From NCBI RefSeq assembly GCF_003344885.1, contig NZ_CP031155.1, positions 372,001 through 436,000 on the forward strand: a stretch of DNA of 64,000 bases, written 5' to 3'. The notes under the pieces are model-generated. The model was not told where the DNA came from, did not search any database, and saw only the letters and a list, made by a program, of their open reading frames with translations. This document shows positions 55,258-64,000 of this stretch, in pieces. The stretch comes from Altererythrobacter sp. ZODW24 (GTDB taxonomy: Bacteria > Pseudomonadota > Alphaproteobacteria > Sphingomonadales > Sphingomonadaceae). How positions within the stretch are numbered: position 1 is the first letter of the stretch; every line of letters begins with the position of its first letter. The translations under genes were made by a program, and so were the position numbers.

Positions 55258-57714
55258 TCATTCTTTACCCTTACTCGCCCCCAGCACGCCCGCGACTTTC
55301 TTGCTGATCTGGTCGACACTGAAGGGTTTAGCCATGAAGTGCATGCCCGGAATATCGATATCGTTGCGGAGTTGTTCTTCAGCGTAACCCGACATGAAGA
55401 TGACCGGCAGATCGGGTGCCACCTTGCGAATGGCGCGGGCCATTGCGGGGCCGTCCATGCCGGGCATCACGACATCGCTAACGATTAGGTCGAACTCGCC
55501 ACCATTGGCGACTTCAGCGAGGCCTAGCTCGCCATCGGCTGCGGTGGTGACAGTATAACCCTGCCGCGTGAGCGCGCGTTCCGCCACGGCGCGGACCATA
55601 TCCTCATCTTCGACCAGCAAGATGTTGGCGCCGCCGCTCCATGAGCTGGTTGGTTCTTCGGCCGGTTTTTCGGGTTCTTCGCTGGCTGGAACCTTGCCGG
55701 TATGGACCGGCAGGTAGATCGTGAAGCGCGCGCCCTTGATCCGCCCATCATCGCCGGGAACGTTGTCCGCAAAGATATAGCCGCCCGATTGCTTCACGAT
55801 ACCATAAACGGTCGAGAGGCCGAGGCCTGTGCCCTTCCCTTGCTCCTTAGTGGTGAAGAACGGTTCGAAGATCTTGCCGAGCTTGTCTTGCGGAATGCCG
55901 CCGCCATTATCCTCCACGATCAGTACCGTGTAATCGGCTGGCGGAATGATATCGCTGCCCATCTGCACCACGTTGCGCGCCGCAACCCGGCGGGTGGCAA
56001 AGGACAATTCGCCCTTACCGCGCCCATCGCGATTGGCTTGGATCGCATCACGCGCGTTGACGGCGAGATTTACAATCACCTGTTCCAATTGCTGGGGGTC
56101 GGCGCGCACAGGGCCAAGGTCGCGGTCATGCTGGACTTTGAATTCGATGGTCTGGCCAAGCAGCCGGTTGAGCAACTGGCGAACCTCGGAAATAACATCC
56201 GGAAGCTGGATCACCACGGGGCGCAAGGTCTGCTGACGGCTGAAGGCCAGCAATTGCCGCGTCAGCGATGCAGCGCGGTTCGAGTTCGCCCGGATTTGCT
56301 GGATGTCATCATAGTCGCTGTCGCCCGGCGTATGCCGCAGCAACATCAGATCACAATAGCCGATGATTGCAGTCAGGACATTGTTGAAGTCATGCGCCAC
56401 ACCGCCCGCCAGCTGGCCGACAGCCTGCATCTTGGTAGCCTGCGCCACTTGCCTCTTAAGCTTTGTTTCCTCCGTCGAATCCGACAGGCTGAGTAAGACC
56501 GCTGCTTCGCCCAAGCCGCGCATTCCGGCGAGGCCCAGCGAAACCGGCTCTTCCGGCGAAGACTTCAGACGGACAGCGATATCGCCAATATTCGCCGAGC
56601 CCCGGCCATAACGACGCACCGCGTCGGAGATCGCTGCCTTGTCTTCCTTTACGACCAGGTCGGTCGGGTAACGCGGCAAGCCACCTTCGGGCAATTCACA
56701 GGCACGCAAGAACGCGTCATTGCCGAACAACATGCGGCCGTCGCGGTCGGTCATAGCTAGGCCGAGCGGAAGCGCCGCCAGCAATCCTTCGAGCTGCGCA
56801 GATCCGGCTTGCCCTTCTCCGCCGAAACCACCGCCGATACCGACACCGGCCTCAATCAACATCATCAGCGAGGGCGCCTCGTCAGGCCCAGGTGCAGTGT
56901 CGGTTTCGAGATCGCCAAGCGGCACATGAATAAGTGTTTGCGGCGCACCGCGGCGACCTTCGCGAGAGAAGAATATCCGCTCGCGTTCGTCAGCGCGCAG
57001 CAGAGTCGCGAATTCCTGTCCGGCCATGGTCGCCTTTGCATCACCCGATGCGCGGTGGGCAAATCCGGGGCTTACCACCCGGATCGCTCCATCGGGTCCG
57101 ACAATCGCAGCCTCTATACCGGCACGCGTAAGCATCTTTCCAAGCGCGCCTGAAATCCGTTTCGACAGTTGGCCGAGCGGATCTTCCTCCAGCAAAGCTT
57201 CGAAATGCCAGACGAGGAAATCCTCGCCTCGTCCAGCACGCGCGGCACGGGCTTTCCAGACCATGCCGTCATTGCCGTTCAGCCTCTCGGCGAAGCCTTC
57301 ACCATCACGCCATGCTTCTCTTGCGGCGCGGGAAAGGTTTTCGCGTGACGAATGATCGAGTGGCAAATTGGGCGGAGCATCGCTGGGACCAAACCAATCG
57401 ATATATTTCTCATTGGCGCAGGTCATACGATTGGCGCGGTCCGCAATCGCGACCCCGCCACCGGCGGTGTCAATCGCCGCGACAGTTACTGACCAGTCGG
57501 GTGCCGCGAATTCTTCAGAGTCGGGTGCGGCATTGCTACGCGAAAAGAACCAACCGCCGAGACCAAGCGCCAACAGCCCGCCCAAATATGCAGCGGTTGC
57601 AGTCCCCTGCTCGGTTGCGAACCATACCAGTCCGGCGCTGATCAGCACTGCAATGCCCGCACCGGCGGCAATAACCGGTTGCCGGATTGTCAGTTGCGAA
57701 GAACCTGCTGTCAT
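55258..57714 (-). CDS. cckA: Hybrid sensor histidine kinase CckA
   Basis: CckA is the membrane kinase/phosphatase at the head of the CckA-ChpT-CtrA/CpdR relay. The 818-residue protein has two N-terminal membrane helices (about 10-55), PAS-type regions (to about 420), the dimerisation/phosphoacceptor motif [13 protein letters not shown] with His441, an ATPase domain with [26 protein letters not shown] and [16 protein letters not shown], and a C-terminal receiver with Asp747 ([11 protein letters not shown]). Order and length fit the family. Its ATG overlaps the DUF2062 stop. cpdR is 14 kb away; no chpT or ctrA is in the window. Confidence 0.93.
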   Translation of the reverse strand: MTAGSSQLTIRQPVIAAGAGIAVLISAGLVWFATEQGTATAAYLGGLLALGLGGWFFSRSNAAPDSEEFAAPDWSVTVAAIDTAGGGVAIADRANRMTCANEKYIDWFGPSDAPPNLPLDHSSRENLSRAAREAWRDGEGFAERLNGNDGMVWKARAARAGRGEDFLVWHFEALLEEDPLGQLSKRISGALGKMLTRAGIEAAIVGPDGAIRVVSPGFAHRASGDAKATMAGQEFATLLRADERERIFFSREGRRGAPQTLIHVPLGDLETDTAPGPDEAPSLMMLIEAGVGIGGGFGGEGQAGSAQLEGLLAALPLGLAMTDRDGRMLFGNDAFLRACELPEGGLPRYPTDLVVKEDKAAISDAVRRYGRGSANIGDIAVRLKSSPEEPVSLGLAGMRGLGEAAVLLSLSDSTEETKLKRQVAQATKMQAVGQLAGGVAHDFNNVLTAIIGYCDLMLLRHTPGDSDYDDIQQIRANSNRAASLTRQLLAFSRQQTLRPVVIQLPDVISEVRQLLNRLLGQTIEFKVQHDRDLGPVRADPQQLEQVIVNLAVNARDAIQANRDGRGKGELSFATRRVAARNVVQMGSDIIPPADYTVLIVEDNGGGIPQDKLGKIFEPFFTTKEQGKGTGLGLSTVYGIVKQSGGYIFADNVPGDDGRIKGARFTIYLPVHTGKVPASEEPEKPAEEPTSSWSGGANILLVEDEDMVRAVAERALTRQGYTVTTAADGELGLAEVANGGEFDLIVSDVVMPGMDGPAMARAIRKVAPDLPVIFMSGYAEEQLRNDIDIPGMHFMAKPFSVDQISKKVAGVLGASKGKE

Positions 57715-58286
57715 GGGCCTTTGGCCTTGAGCCGCTCGTCAAGACGCCGCTCCAGCCGCGCCAGTTGCTTCTTGCGTTTACGGCCGATCCACCAGCGCCA
57801 GCCCCAACCCGACACTATGTAGCCCACTGATGCCGTGACAATCGCCAGCACGATGAAACCAAATGCTGTGACGCCCGCCAGCTCAAAAAAGACCGCCAAG
57901 GCGCCCTTATCATCGGCAAACTGTTCGGCTGCACCGCTGCCGACGGCTGCGTCAATGTTGAGAACAAACCGGCCAACTTTATTGGCAACAACAGCCCAGA
58001 ACGGAAATGTGAAGGGGTTGGTGACGAAGGTGACCAAAGCAGCCAGCGGCACATTGGCCCGCACCGGCAAAGCCATAAACGCAGCCAAAAATATCTGGCC
58101 GAGCGGTACGATAAAGGCGCAGAACAGGCCAAGCGATACACCGCGCGGAACCGACCGCCGCGTGAAACGCCACAATTCAGGGCTCAGGAACCTATGCGCA
58201 ATCGGCGCCAGAAAGCGGTTGTCCGCCATCTGCTGCCGCGTCGGCATATTGCGGGTTGCCCAATTGCTAGCACGCTTCTTCTTCAT
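57711..58286 (-). CDS. DUF2062 membrane protein
   Basis: The 191-residue protein has a basic N-terminus (MKKKRASNWATRNMPTRQQM), RFTRRSVPRGVSLGLFCAFI and three or so membrane segments with TFVTNPFTFPFWAVVANKVG, the DUF2062 core, and a basic C-terminal helix (IGRKRKKQLARLERRLDERL). Function unknown. It precedes cckA with a 4-base overlap; smpB lies upstream. The ATG complementary to 58284-58286 is chosen over one 48 bases upstream because it starts the conserved part. Confidence 0.85.
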   Translation of the reverse strand: MKKKRASNWATRNMPTRQQMADNRFLAPIAHRFLSPELWRFTRRSVPRGVSLGLFCAFIVPLGQIFLAAFMALPVRANVPLAALVTFVTNPFTFPFWAVVANKVGRFVLNIDAAVGSGAAEQFADDKGALAVFFELAGVTAFGFIVLAIVTASVGYIVSGWGWRWWIGRKRKKQLARLERRLDERLKAKGP

Positions 58287-58397
58287 CGCGGTGCACTTAC
58301 ACCTTTCGCAGGTCCAAAGAGGGCACTGCTGCACGGTTCTTGGCGAATGCGCGCTGAACGATCTGACAAAAATGGTGCCATGCGAAAAATCACGCGG

Positions 58398-58880
58398 TCA
58401 GCCCTTGTCACGCATCAGTCGCGCTTTGTCGCGCTTCCAATCACGGTCCTTGGTGGTTTGGCGTTTATCATGTGCTTGCTTGCCCTTGGCCAAGGCAAGT
58501 TCAACTTTCGCCCGGCCGCGCGGATTGAAATACATCGACAGCGGAACCAGAGTCATGCCCTTGCGCTCGACTGCACCGGTAAACTTATTGATCTCGCGCT
58601 CGTTTAGCAGAAGCTTGCGCGGGCGCGTCGGCGAATGGTTGTTGCGATTGCCATGGCTGAATTCGGGAATATTGGCGTTGATAAGCCACACTTCCCCGCC
58701 CTTCACTTCGGCATAGCTTTCCGCAATCGAGCCTTCACCAAACCGCAAACTCTTCACCTCGGTGCCGGTCAGCACGATACCCGCTTCGTATTTGTCCTCG
58801 ATGAAATAGTCGAACTTGGCCCGGCGGTTTTCCGCCACGACCTTATGCTTTTCGAAAGTAGGGTTTTTAGGACGTGCCAT
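58398..58880 (-). CDS. smpB: SsrA-binding protein SmpB
   Basis: SmpB binds tmRNA and enters stalled ribosomes in trans-translation. The 160-residue protein has [58 protein letters not shown] and a basic C-terminal tail ([20 protein letters not shown]), the part that mimics the codon-anticodon helix. The ATG complementary to 58878-58880 gives [10 protein letters not shown]; an ATG 12 bases upstream is also open. tmRNA itself is not in this window. Confidence 0.97.
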   Translation of the reverse strand: MARPKNPTFEKHKVVAENRRAKFDYFIEDKYEAGIVLTGTEVKSLRFGEGSIAESYAEVKGGEVWLINANIPEFSHGNRNNHSPTRPRKLLLNEREINKFTGAVERKGMTLVPLSMYFNPRGRAKVELALAKGKQAHDKRQTTKDRDWKRDKARLMRDKG

Positions 58881-59059
58881 TATGCAGACCATCTAGGGAG
58901 TTTGTGCGCCGCATGAAAGGCCCGAAGGACCCAAGTTTCCGCAGTAATTTCAGTTTCAGCGTCGCGCGTCGTCGGTGTGTCACCAAATCGTCATAATTGC
59001 GGCCTTGCAATCACCCCTATCGCCTTGCCATAAGTGGCCGCAATAACAGGGGACTTTAA

Positions 59060-61021
59060 ATGAAATCCGTTTTTCCGAAGGCTAGCAGCGCGCTGGCTGC
59101 ATTGGCCGCCACTCTGCTCGCATCAACCGCTGTTGCGCAAACAGCGCCGCCGCTTAGCGCCTATGGCGAATTACCTGCATTCGAACAGGCCGACCTATCG
59201 CCGGAAGGTGATCTTGCCTTGATCGCCACCGTTAAGGACAAGCGGCTGCTGATCGTGCTCGACGAAAATATGAAGGCGACCAATTCGATGGAAGTTGGCG
59301 ACATCAAGGTACGAGGCCTCGATTGGGTCGGCGATGATGCTATCCTTCTAACACGTAGTGACACGCAAGATTTGGGCAAACGGTTCATCTCTAACAAAGC
59401 AGAGTTTTCCAACGTCATGATCGTTCCAGCATCAGCTGGCGGCGGCGAAGTCGAGACTATTTTCAGCAACGAAAAGAAGATGCTAAACTCGATCCAAGGA
59501 AATTACGGAAAGCGGCTGATCGATGGCCGCTGGGTCGGCTTTTACGGCGGTCTAGAAATGACCCGCAACCAAGGCGGCAACTATTTCGTCGGGAATTCGA
59601 CTTCTGCGCTTTATGCAGTCGACCTGCTAACTAACGAATTCAAGAAGGTAGCCAACCAGTCTGGTGACTACCGGTTGTCACGCGATTGGTTGCTCGATGG
59701 CTCCGGAAATGTGGTTGCGATTGAAGAGTGGGTGCAGACCACTGGTAAATGGACCATCGAGAATGCCGAGGGCAAGGAAATCGCCACCGGCGTCCAGAAA
59801 CGTGGTCGAATCAGCTTGGGCACTTTGGGTCAGAACGGGACGACCATTCTTTACTCCGAAGCTGACGAAAACAATGACATGCAGTGGTTTGAAGTTCCGC
59901 TGGACGGCTCATCGCCAGCGGTTCGGTGGCGACCCGATGAAGATATTGGCGGCCTCTATCCCGACCCGATAACCGCCCACCTAATTGGCTACAGGCTCGA
60001 CGAAGAACGCGTCATGCCAACCTTCTTTGACCCTGCCAAACAAGCAGTGCTTGAAAAGATTGGTCAGGCGTTTGCTGGTCGAGATTACTACCTCAGTGAA
60101 TGGACGCCTGACTTTAGCCGGGTAGTCGTCGTTACCAAGGGTAACAATGATAGCGGCACTTGGTATCTGGTGGATATGGACACGATGCGGGCAAGCCCGA
60201 TCGGATCGGAGCGCCCACAGATTAAGCCTAATCAAGTCGGCCCCATTTCCCGCGTTGAATATACTGCTGGTGACGGCCTCGAATTGGACGGAATTCTGAC
60301 GCTGCCCCCTGGCCGGGACGCAAAGAACTTACCGCTTGTCATGCTGCCGCATGGCGGACCATCTAGTCACGATACCGAACGATTTGATTGGTGGGCTCAA
60401 GGGATGGCATCGCGCGGTTACGCCGTGTTTCAGCCTAACTTCCGTGGCTCGACCAATAAGGATCGGGCATTCCAAGAGGCCGGCTTTGGTGAGTGGGGTA
60501 AGCTCATGCAGACCGACGTATCGGACGGCATTACTGCTCTGGTTAAAAAAGGGATCGTCGATCCTGCGCGCGTTTGCGTGGTCGGTGCGAGCTACGGCGG
60601 CTATGTCGCCTTGGCCGGAGTAACACTGCAAAACGGTATTTATAAATGCGCAGTGTCGGTAAACGGCGTTGCTGATATTCCGAAGCTGTATTCAACCGAG
60701 AAAAACCAGCGCGGGGGCAGTCGCTTTACACGCACGAGCTTGCTCGAAGAGTTTGGTCCTGAAAATCTGCACCGTTCGATCTCGCCGCGCCATCAGGCTG
60801 AACGCGCCGACGCGCCGGTAATGATTATCCATGGCCGCGACGATACGGTCGTTCTGTTCGATCAAGGCAAATCTATGGCTGATGCGCTCCGCAGCGCTAA
60901 CAAACCTGTCGAATTCGTCGAGCTTGAAGGAGAGGATCACTACTTGTCGAACAGCGAAACCCGATTGCGGATGCTCAGTGAGCTTGTCGCCTTCGTAGAA
61001 AAGCACAATCCGGCGGATTGA
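59060..61021 (+). CDS. S9 family (prolyl oligopeptidase-like) peptidase, secreted
   Basis: The 653-residue protein has a signal peptide (LAALAATLLASTAVAQTAPP), an N-terminal beta-propeller-like region (about 30-370) and an alpha/beta-hydrolase domain with GASYGGYVALAGV (Ser511), the Asp in HGRDDTVVLFDQG and the His in LEGEDHYLSNSE. This matches S9 dipeptidyl or acylaminoacyl peptidases of the periplasm. CAGGGGAC precedes the ATG. GC is slightly below that of neighbours. It converges on the DUF389 gene with a hairpin in between. Confidence 0.9.
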   Translation: MKSVFPKASSALAALAATLLASTAVAQTAPPLSAYGELPAFEQADLSPEGDLALIATVKDKRLLIVLDENMKATNSMEVGDIKVRGLDWVGDDAILLTRSDTQDLGKRFISNKAEFSNVMIVPASAGGGEVETIFSNEKKMLNSIQGNYGKRLIDGRWVGFYGGLEMTRNQGGNYFVGNSTSALYAVDLLTNEFKKVANQSGDYRLSRDWLLDGSGNVVAIEEWVQTTGKWTIENAEGKEIATGVQKRGRISLGTLGQNGTTILYSEADENNDMQWFEVPLDGSSPAVRWRPDEDIGGLYPDPITAHLIGYRLDEERVMPTFFDPAKQAVLEKIGQAFAGRDYYLSEWTPDFSRVVVVTKGNNDSGTWYLVDMDTMRASPIGSERPQIKPNQVGPISRVEYTAGDGLELDGILTLPPGRDAKNLPLVMLPHGGPSSHDTERFDWWAQGMASRGYAVFQPNFRGSTNKDRAFQEAGFGEWGKLMQTDVSDGITALVKKGIVDPARVCVVGASYGGYVALAGVTLQNGIYKCAVSVNGVADIPKLYSTEKNQRGGSRFTRTSLLEEFGPENLHRSISPRHQAERADAPVMIIHGRDDTVVLFDQGKSMADALRSANKPVEFVELEGEDHYLSNSETRLRMLSELVAFVEKHNPAD

Positions 61022-61028
61022 TTCATGC

Positions 61029-61057
61029 GGGGCAGGTGAGCGCAAGCATCCTGCCCC
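61029..61057. terminator. Hairpin between convergent S9 peptidase and DUF389 genes
   Basis: GGGGCAGG (61029-61036) and CCTGCCCC (61050-61057) form a perfect 8-bp stem. Both genes end into it. T-runs are weak, so it may serve either direction poorly or act with Rho. Confidence 0.55.
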
Positions 61058-61070
61058 TTACTCCCCCTTC

Positions 61071-62120
61071 TCAAACGCCCGACAGCGTCTGCAGCCGTTC
61101 GACTAAGGAAGCGAAGCCAAGCGCGAAGCGGCATGCCATCATCGAAGCCAACAAAATCAGGACTAACGTCCAAACAGCCAATATGCCGCCTGTCGCGCGC
61201 CAGTCCTTCGGCGGCAGGCCTTGCAGCAGAAAAGTCGCGATGCCGGCGGCGTTTACGCACACGAGGTTGATCGCAAATAGATAGAGTGCCCCACCCGCAG
61301 CCTCGGGATATCCAGCGGCAAGATATACGCCGGTCGCAGATAGCGGCGGAACTAGGGCGACGGCTATCATCACGCCCACAAGGGTCATCGAAGAACCTCG
61401 GCTAAAGGCGAGAACTCCGGCCGCGCCGCAAGCCAAGGATAGGGCAATATCAGCGGGCTGCACGACCGTTCGGTTCAATAACTCCGGCACCAGCGGATCG
61501 ATGGTAACGCTTGCTCCGACTATGGCTCCGGATATCACCGCCAAAACCGACCCGACAGCAAGCGTAGTGCCAGCCTTGATGCCCACCCTGGCATTGCCGA
61601 TCGTCGCGGCGAGAGCGAGGCCCAGCGTTGGCCCTAGCAATGGCGCAATGATCATCGCCCCGATCACAACGGCTGTCTGTCCACTGCGCATTCCGAGCGA
61701 AGCGATTATTGCCGAAAAGAACACCGTCATCAGATAGCTCGGCCTGATGATCAGGCTGTCGGCGATGTCGTCATAAAGTTCATCGGTGCTGAGCCGGTCG
61801 CGGCTGAAAAACCGTTCAAGGCGCGAGGGAGGCGGCTCACTTTCGTCAAGCCGCAATTCGCTTTCGCGGTTCTCATAAATCGGCGGATAAGCCGCCTCGA
61901 TTTGCCCAACATAGGTGCTGAACGAGGGGACATCTCCAAATTCTGCCTCCAGCTCCTTTAGTAAGCGCTCGGTATAGCGTTGCTGGAGCAAGCAGCTGTA
62001 GCGTTCTTGCTCACCCGGGACCGTTCCGCGCCAATAGCGGCGGCAATGGCGCGCAAGAATTGATTCAAGCCGAACGGTCTCGGTGTCAGGCAGGAATATC
62101 TCCACAAGACGCACCGACAT
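61071..62120 (-). CDS. DUF389 (TIGR00341-like) membrane protein
   Basis: The 349-residue protein has an N-terminal soluble region of about 130 residues containing RLVEIFLPDTETVRLESILA, then about seven membrane helices with MIIAPLLGPTLGLALAATIG and PLVPELLNRTVVQPADIALS, the DUF389 core. Function unknown; members are suspected transporters. It starts 29 bases after the dapA stop on the same strand, so co-transcription is possible. Confidence 0.82.
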   Translation of the reverse strand: MSVRLVEIFLPDTETVRLESILARHCRRYWRGTVPGEQERYSCLLQQRYTERLLKELEAEFGDVPSFSTYVGQIEAAYPPIYENRESELRLDESEPPPSRLERFFSRDRLSTDELYDDIADSLIIRPSYLMTVFFSAIIASLGMRSGQTAVVIGAMIIAPLLGPTLGLALAATIGNARVGIKAGTTLAVGSVLAVISGAIVGASVTIDPLVPELLNRTVVQPADIALSLACGAAGVLAFSRGSSMTLVGVMIAVALVPPLSATGVYLAAGYPEAAGGALYLFAINLVCVNAAGIATFLLQGLPPKDWRATGGILAVWTLVLILLASMMACRFALGFASLVERLQTLSGV

Positions 62121-62149
62121 GGGAAATTCCTCTAAGTACTCGGCTTACG

Positions 62150-63031
62150 CTAGATCAGACCAGCATGCACCAATGCCGTGTCCACCGCTTCACGTGCCGT
62201 GACATTGGCTTTCGTCAGCGGCAAGCGCACTTCGTCGGTGAACCAATCATGCACTTGGCTGAGTGCATATTTGACCGGGCCGGGGCTCGAATCTTCAAAC
62301 ATCGCGTAATGCAACGGATAGAGTTTGTCGTTGATCTGGCGCGCCTTGGCGAAGTCGTTTGTGGCGCACGCCTGCTGGAATTCAGCACAAAGCGCTGGGG
62401 CAACGTTTGCAGTCACGGAGATACACCCGCGTGCACCCGCAGCGTTGGCGGGTAGTGAAAGCTCGTCATCACCCGAAAGCTGACAGAAGTCGCGGCCGAT
62501 GCCCATGCGGTGATCGGTCACACGGGACAAATCGCCGCTGGCGTCCTTGATCGCGACAATGCGGTCGGGGAACTTCTCGGCCAATTCACACACGGTTTCG
62601 GGCTTGAGATCAGTCACGGTCCGGCCGGGTACGTTATAGAGCACAATCGGAAGATCGCTGTTCTCCGCCAGATAGCTGAAGTGCGCGATCAAGCCTTCTT
62701 GGCTCGGCCGGTTGTAATAAGGTGCAACGCATAGACCAGCGGTGCAGCCGGTCTTCTCCGCAAACTTCATATGCAGCAGCGCATTTTGCGTATCGTTGCT
62801 GCCACAACCGGCAATGATCGGCACACGTCCGGCAGCCTGCTCGACGCAGATCTCGATCACGCGGTGGTGCTCCGCATTGCTCAGAGTCGATGCTTCGCCC
62901 GTGGTTCCGCAAGGGACCAATCCGTTGCTGCCATTGTCGATCTGCCAGTCGATCAGCTTGCGAAAAGCCGCCTCATCTAACGTTCCACCGCGAAAAGGAG
63001 TCGCAAGGGCGGGAATCGAGCCGGAAAACAT
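62150..63031 (-). CDS. dapA: 4-hydroxy-tetrahydrodipicolinate synthase
   Basis: DapA condenses pyruvate with aspartate semialdehyde in the lysine and meso-diaminopimelate pathway. The 293-residue TIM barrel has the pyruvate-binding GTTGEASTLSNAEH motif, YNVPGRT with Tyr, the Schiff-base Lys162 in VAIKDASGDL and SVTANVAP near the C-terminus. It is divergent from slt; dap and murein genes are functionally close. Confidence 0.96.
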   Translation of the reverse strand: MFSGSIPALATPFRGGTLDEAAFRKLIDWQIDNGSNGLVPCGTTGEASTLSNAEHHRVIEICVEQAAGRVPIIAGCGSNDTQNALLHMKFAEKTGCTAGLCVAPYYNRPSQEGLIAHFSYLAENSDLPIVLYNVPGRTVTDLKPETVCELAEKFPDRIVAIKDASGDLSRVTDHRMGIGRDFCQLSGDDELSLPANAAGARGCISVTANVAPALCAEFQQACATNDFAKARQINDKLYPLHYAMFEDSSPGPVKYALSQVHDWFTDEVRLPLTKANVTAREAVDTALVHAGLI

Positions 63032-63144
63032 GGACTTTATCCTTCAATTGGGTGACGGAATCGAAGAAGCGATTTTCTTCGCTGAATCTATCCGTTATCG
63101 TTCGATACAAGTGTTCAGGGCCTGATAAGGAGCCGACCTCTACA

Positions 63145-64000
63145 ATGTCCAGCATGGTCAACAAACGTTTCATTACACTCGCCGCTCTTCTCACCACTGG
63201 TTTGACAGTTTCTGTCCCCTTGGCAGCCCAGCAAATCAGCGCCGCCAGCGCAAGTGAATGGGATCAGGCGCGCTCCAGTATGGTTGCGCGGCAACCGGGC
63301 CAGATGGCGCAGGCAATCGATCGCTGGGAGCGGCTGACCGCGAACGGCAACCTTGGCTTTGATGATTACGCTGGATTCGTTCTGGCCTATCCCGGCTTCC
63401 CGCGCGAAGCACGCCTGCGTGGCTACGCTGAAAAGGCATTGGATAATGAGCCGGTCACGCCGGACCGTTTGGTTGCATTCTTCGACAAGCACCCGCCGCT
63501 GACAAATTCCGCCCGGGCGCGCTATGCGCTGGCCCTCAATTCGCTGAACCGCCCCGAAGCTGCGGAAGAAGCGCGCAAGGCTTGGCGCAGCGGCACTATG
63601 AGCGGGCCATCCGAAGCCTATATGGTCGGTCTGTTTTCGGGCCGCTTCACCATGGAAGATCACGATCAGCGGATGGACGCGCTGTTGTGGGACCGCGATG
63701 CCGAAGCTGCACGCCGTCAGATCAATCTCGTATCACCAAGCAAGCGCGAACTCTTCGCAGCGCGCCTCGCGATCCTGTCAGGCGGTGAGCCAAGCTCGCT
63801 ACCATCAGACGCAATTCGCGATCCGGGCTATGTTTATAACCGCGTGCGTGACTGGCGCGGGTCGAACCAGATGGGCAGCGCAGTTAGCCTGCTCCAAAGC
63901 CGCCCCAAATTTGCACAGCAGCCGCATAATCCCGAAGCATTGCTCGGTGAAATGCTCCGCGCAGCCAAAGCAACCGGCGGAGCGCGTCAGGCGCAGCGGA
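63145..64000 (+). CDS. slt: Soluble lytic murein transglycosylase (N-terminal part, cut by the right edge)
   Basis: Only 285 residues are visible. A signal peptide (MSSMVNKRFITLAALLTTGL to PLAAQ) is followed by the superhelical U-domain of Slt-type enzymes: tetratricopeptide-like helices such as DRWERLTANGNLGFDDYAGF and YAEKALDNEPVTPDRLVAFF, and DPGYVYNRVRDWRGSNQMGS. The catalytic SLT domain must lie outside the window, so activity cannot be checked. AAGGAG precedes the ATG at 63145 by 12 bases; a second ATG at 63154 is closer. Confidence 0.85.
   Translation, partial: MSSMVNKRFITLAALLTTGLTVSVPLAAQQISAASASEWDQARSSMVARQPGQMAQAIDRWERLTANGNLGFDDYAGFVLAYPGFPREARLRGYAEKALDNEPVTPDRLVAFFDKHPPLTNSARARYALALNSLNRPEAAEEARKAWRSGTMSGPSEAYMVGLFSGRFTMEDHDQRMDALLWDRDAEAARRQINLVSPSKRELFAARLAILSGGEPSSLPSDAIRDPGYVYNRVRDWRGSNQMGSAVSLLQSRPKFAQQPHNPEALLGEMLRAAKATGGARQAQR

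Noticed and set aside
63062-63081. CGAAGAA/TTCTTCG hairpin between dapA and slt
   Set aside because: Only 7 bp, no T-run, and similar dyads are expected by chance; not enough for a regulatory claim.
63100-63116. GTTC-N9-GTTC before slt, resembling an SOS box
   Set aside because: The spacing is 9, not 7 bases, so it does not fit the alphaproteobacterial LexA operator.
1-64000. CRISPR arrays, prophage, insertion sequences, toxin-antitoxin or defence systems
   Set aside because: No regularly spaced repeats, transposase, integrase, phage structural or known defence domains were seen; nearly all genes are housekeeping.

Overview
The window reads as ordinary chromosomal DNA of an alphaproteobacterium, most likely order Sphingomonadales and plausibly Erythrobacteraceae (inference from protein flavour and moderately high GC; no search was run). 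Supporting traits are split b/b' ATP synthase subunits in an isolated F0 cluster, CckA and CpdR, a SapC-family protein, a FYDLN-type zinc-ribbon protein, and two GTTC-N7-GTTC SOS boxes of the alphaproteobacterial type. I see no prophage, insertion sequence, CRISPR array or defence island. Coding density is very high, with many 4-base start/stop overlaps.

Layout. 1-2570 (minus): rpsP (cut by the left edge), ffh, tRNA-Ala(GGC) and a FYDLN-like zinc-ribbon protein. 2734-7215 (plus): aroA, a small membrane protein and cmk, translationally coupled, then a 455-base leader, rpsA and a terminator. 7247-8988: gloB and a quinone-reductase-like gene. 9000-11607 (minus): the F0 cluster atpI-atpB-atpE-b'-b. 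11750-15658 (minus): a complete ydbH-ynbE-ydbL envelope operon. 15729-19252: radC facing a large DUF3857/transglutaminase/TPR protein. 19415-27191 (plus): purB, lapA-like, pyrF, trpF, trpB, an AT-rich unknown membrane gene, trpA, accD and folC. 27188-31931: ampG, a Rieske oxygenase, a pseudouridine synthase, rsmD and a GFA-family protein.

32035-38934: a secreted aromatic-repeat protein, uvrD behind a LexA box, a DEAD-box helicase, a small secreted unknown and a GlcD-like flavoprotein. 39030-41595: sapC, a strong candidate for an unannotated small RNA (39892-39999), an N-formylglutamate amidohydrolase, cpdR and tRNA-Val(GAC). 41672-49658: icd, an HExxH protein and a GNAT/nitrilase fusion in overlapping order, a Kef-type antiporter and alaS. 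49729-51947: a methyltransferase and recA with an SOS box over its promoter. 52023-58880 (minus): two tandem DUF4139 proteins, cckA, a DUF2062 protein and smpB. 59060-64000: an S9 peptidase, a DUF389 membrane protein, dapA and the start of a soluble lytic transglycosylase.

How the genes work together. Two SOS genes (recA, uvrD) carry the same operator. CckA and CpdR are the top and one output of the CckA-ChpT-CtrA/CpdR cell-cycle phosphorelay. AmpG and Slt belong to peptidoglycan turnover. YdbH/YnbE/YdbL form an inter-membrane lipid-transport system. Ffh, SmpB, S1, S16, RsmD, the pseudouridine synthase, AlaRS and two tRNAs serve translation. The items most worth checking are the small RNA next to sapC, the foreign-looking gene inside trpBA, the ydbH-ynbE-ydbL operon, the DUF4139 pair and the icd-linked HExxH/GNAT-nitrilase operon.
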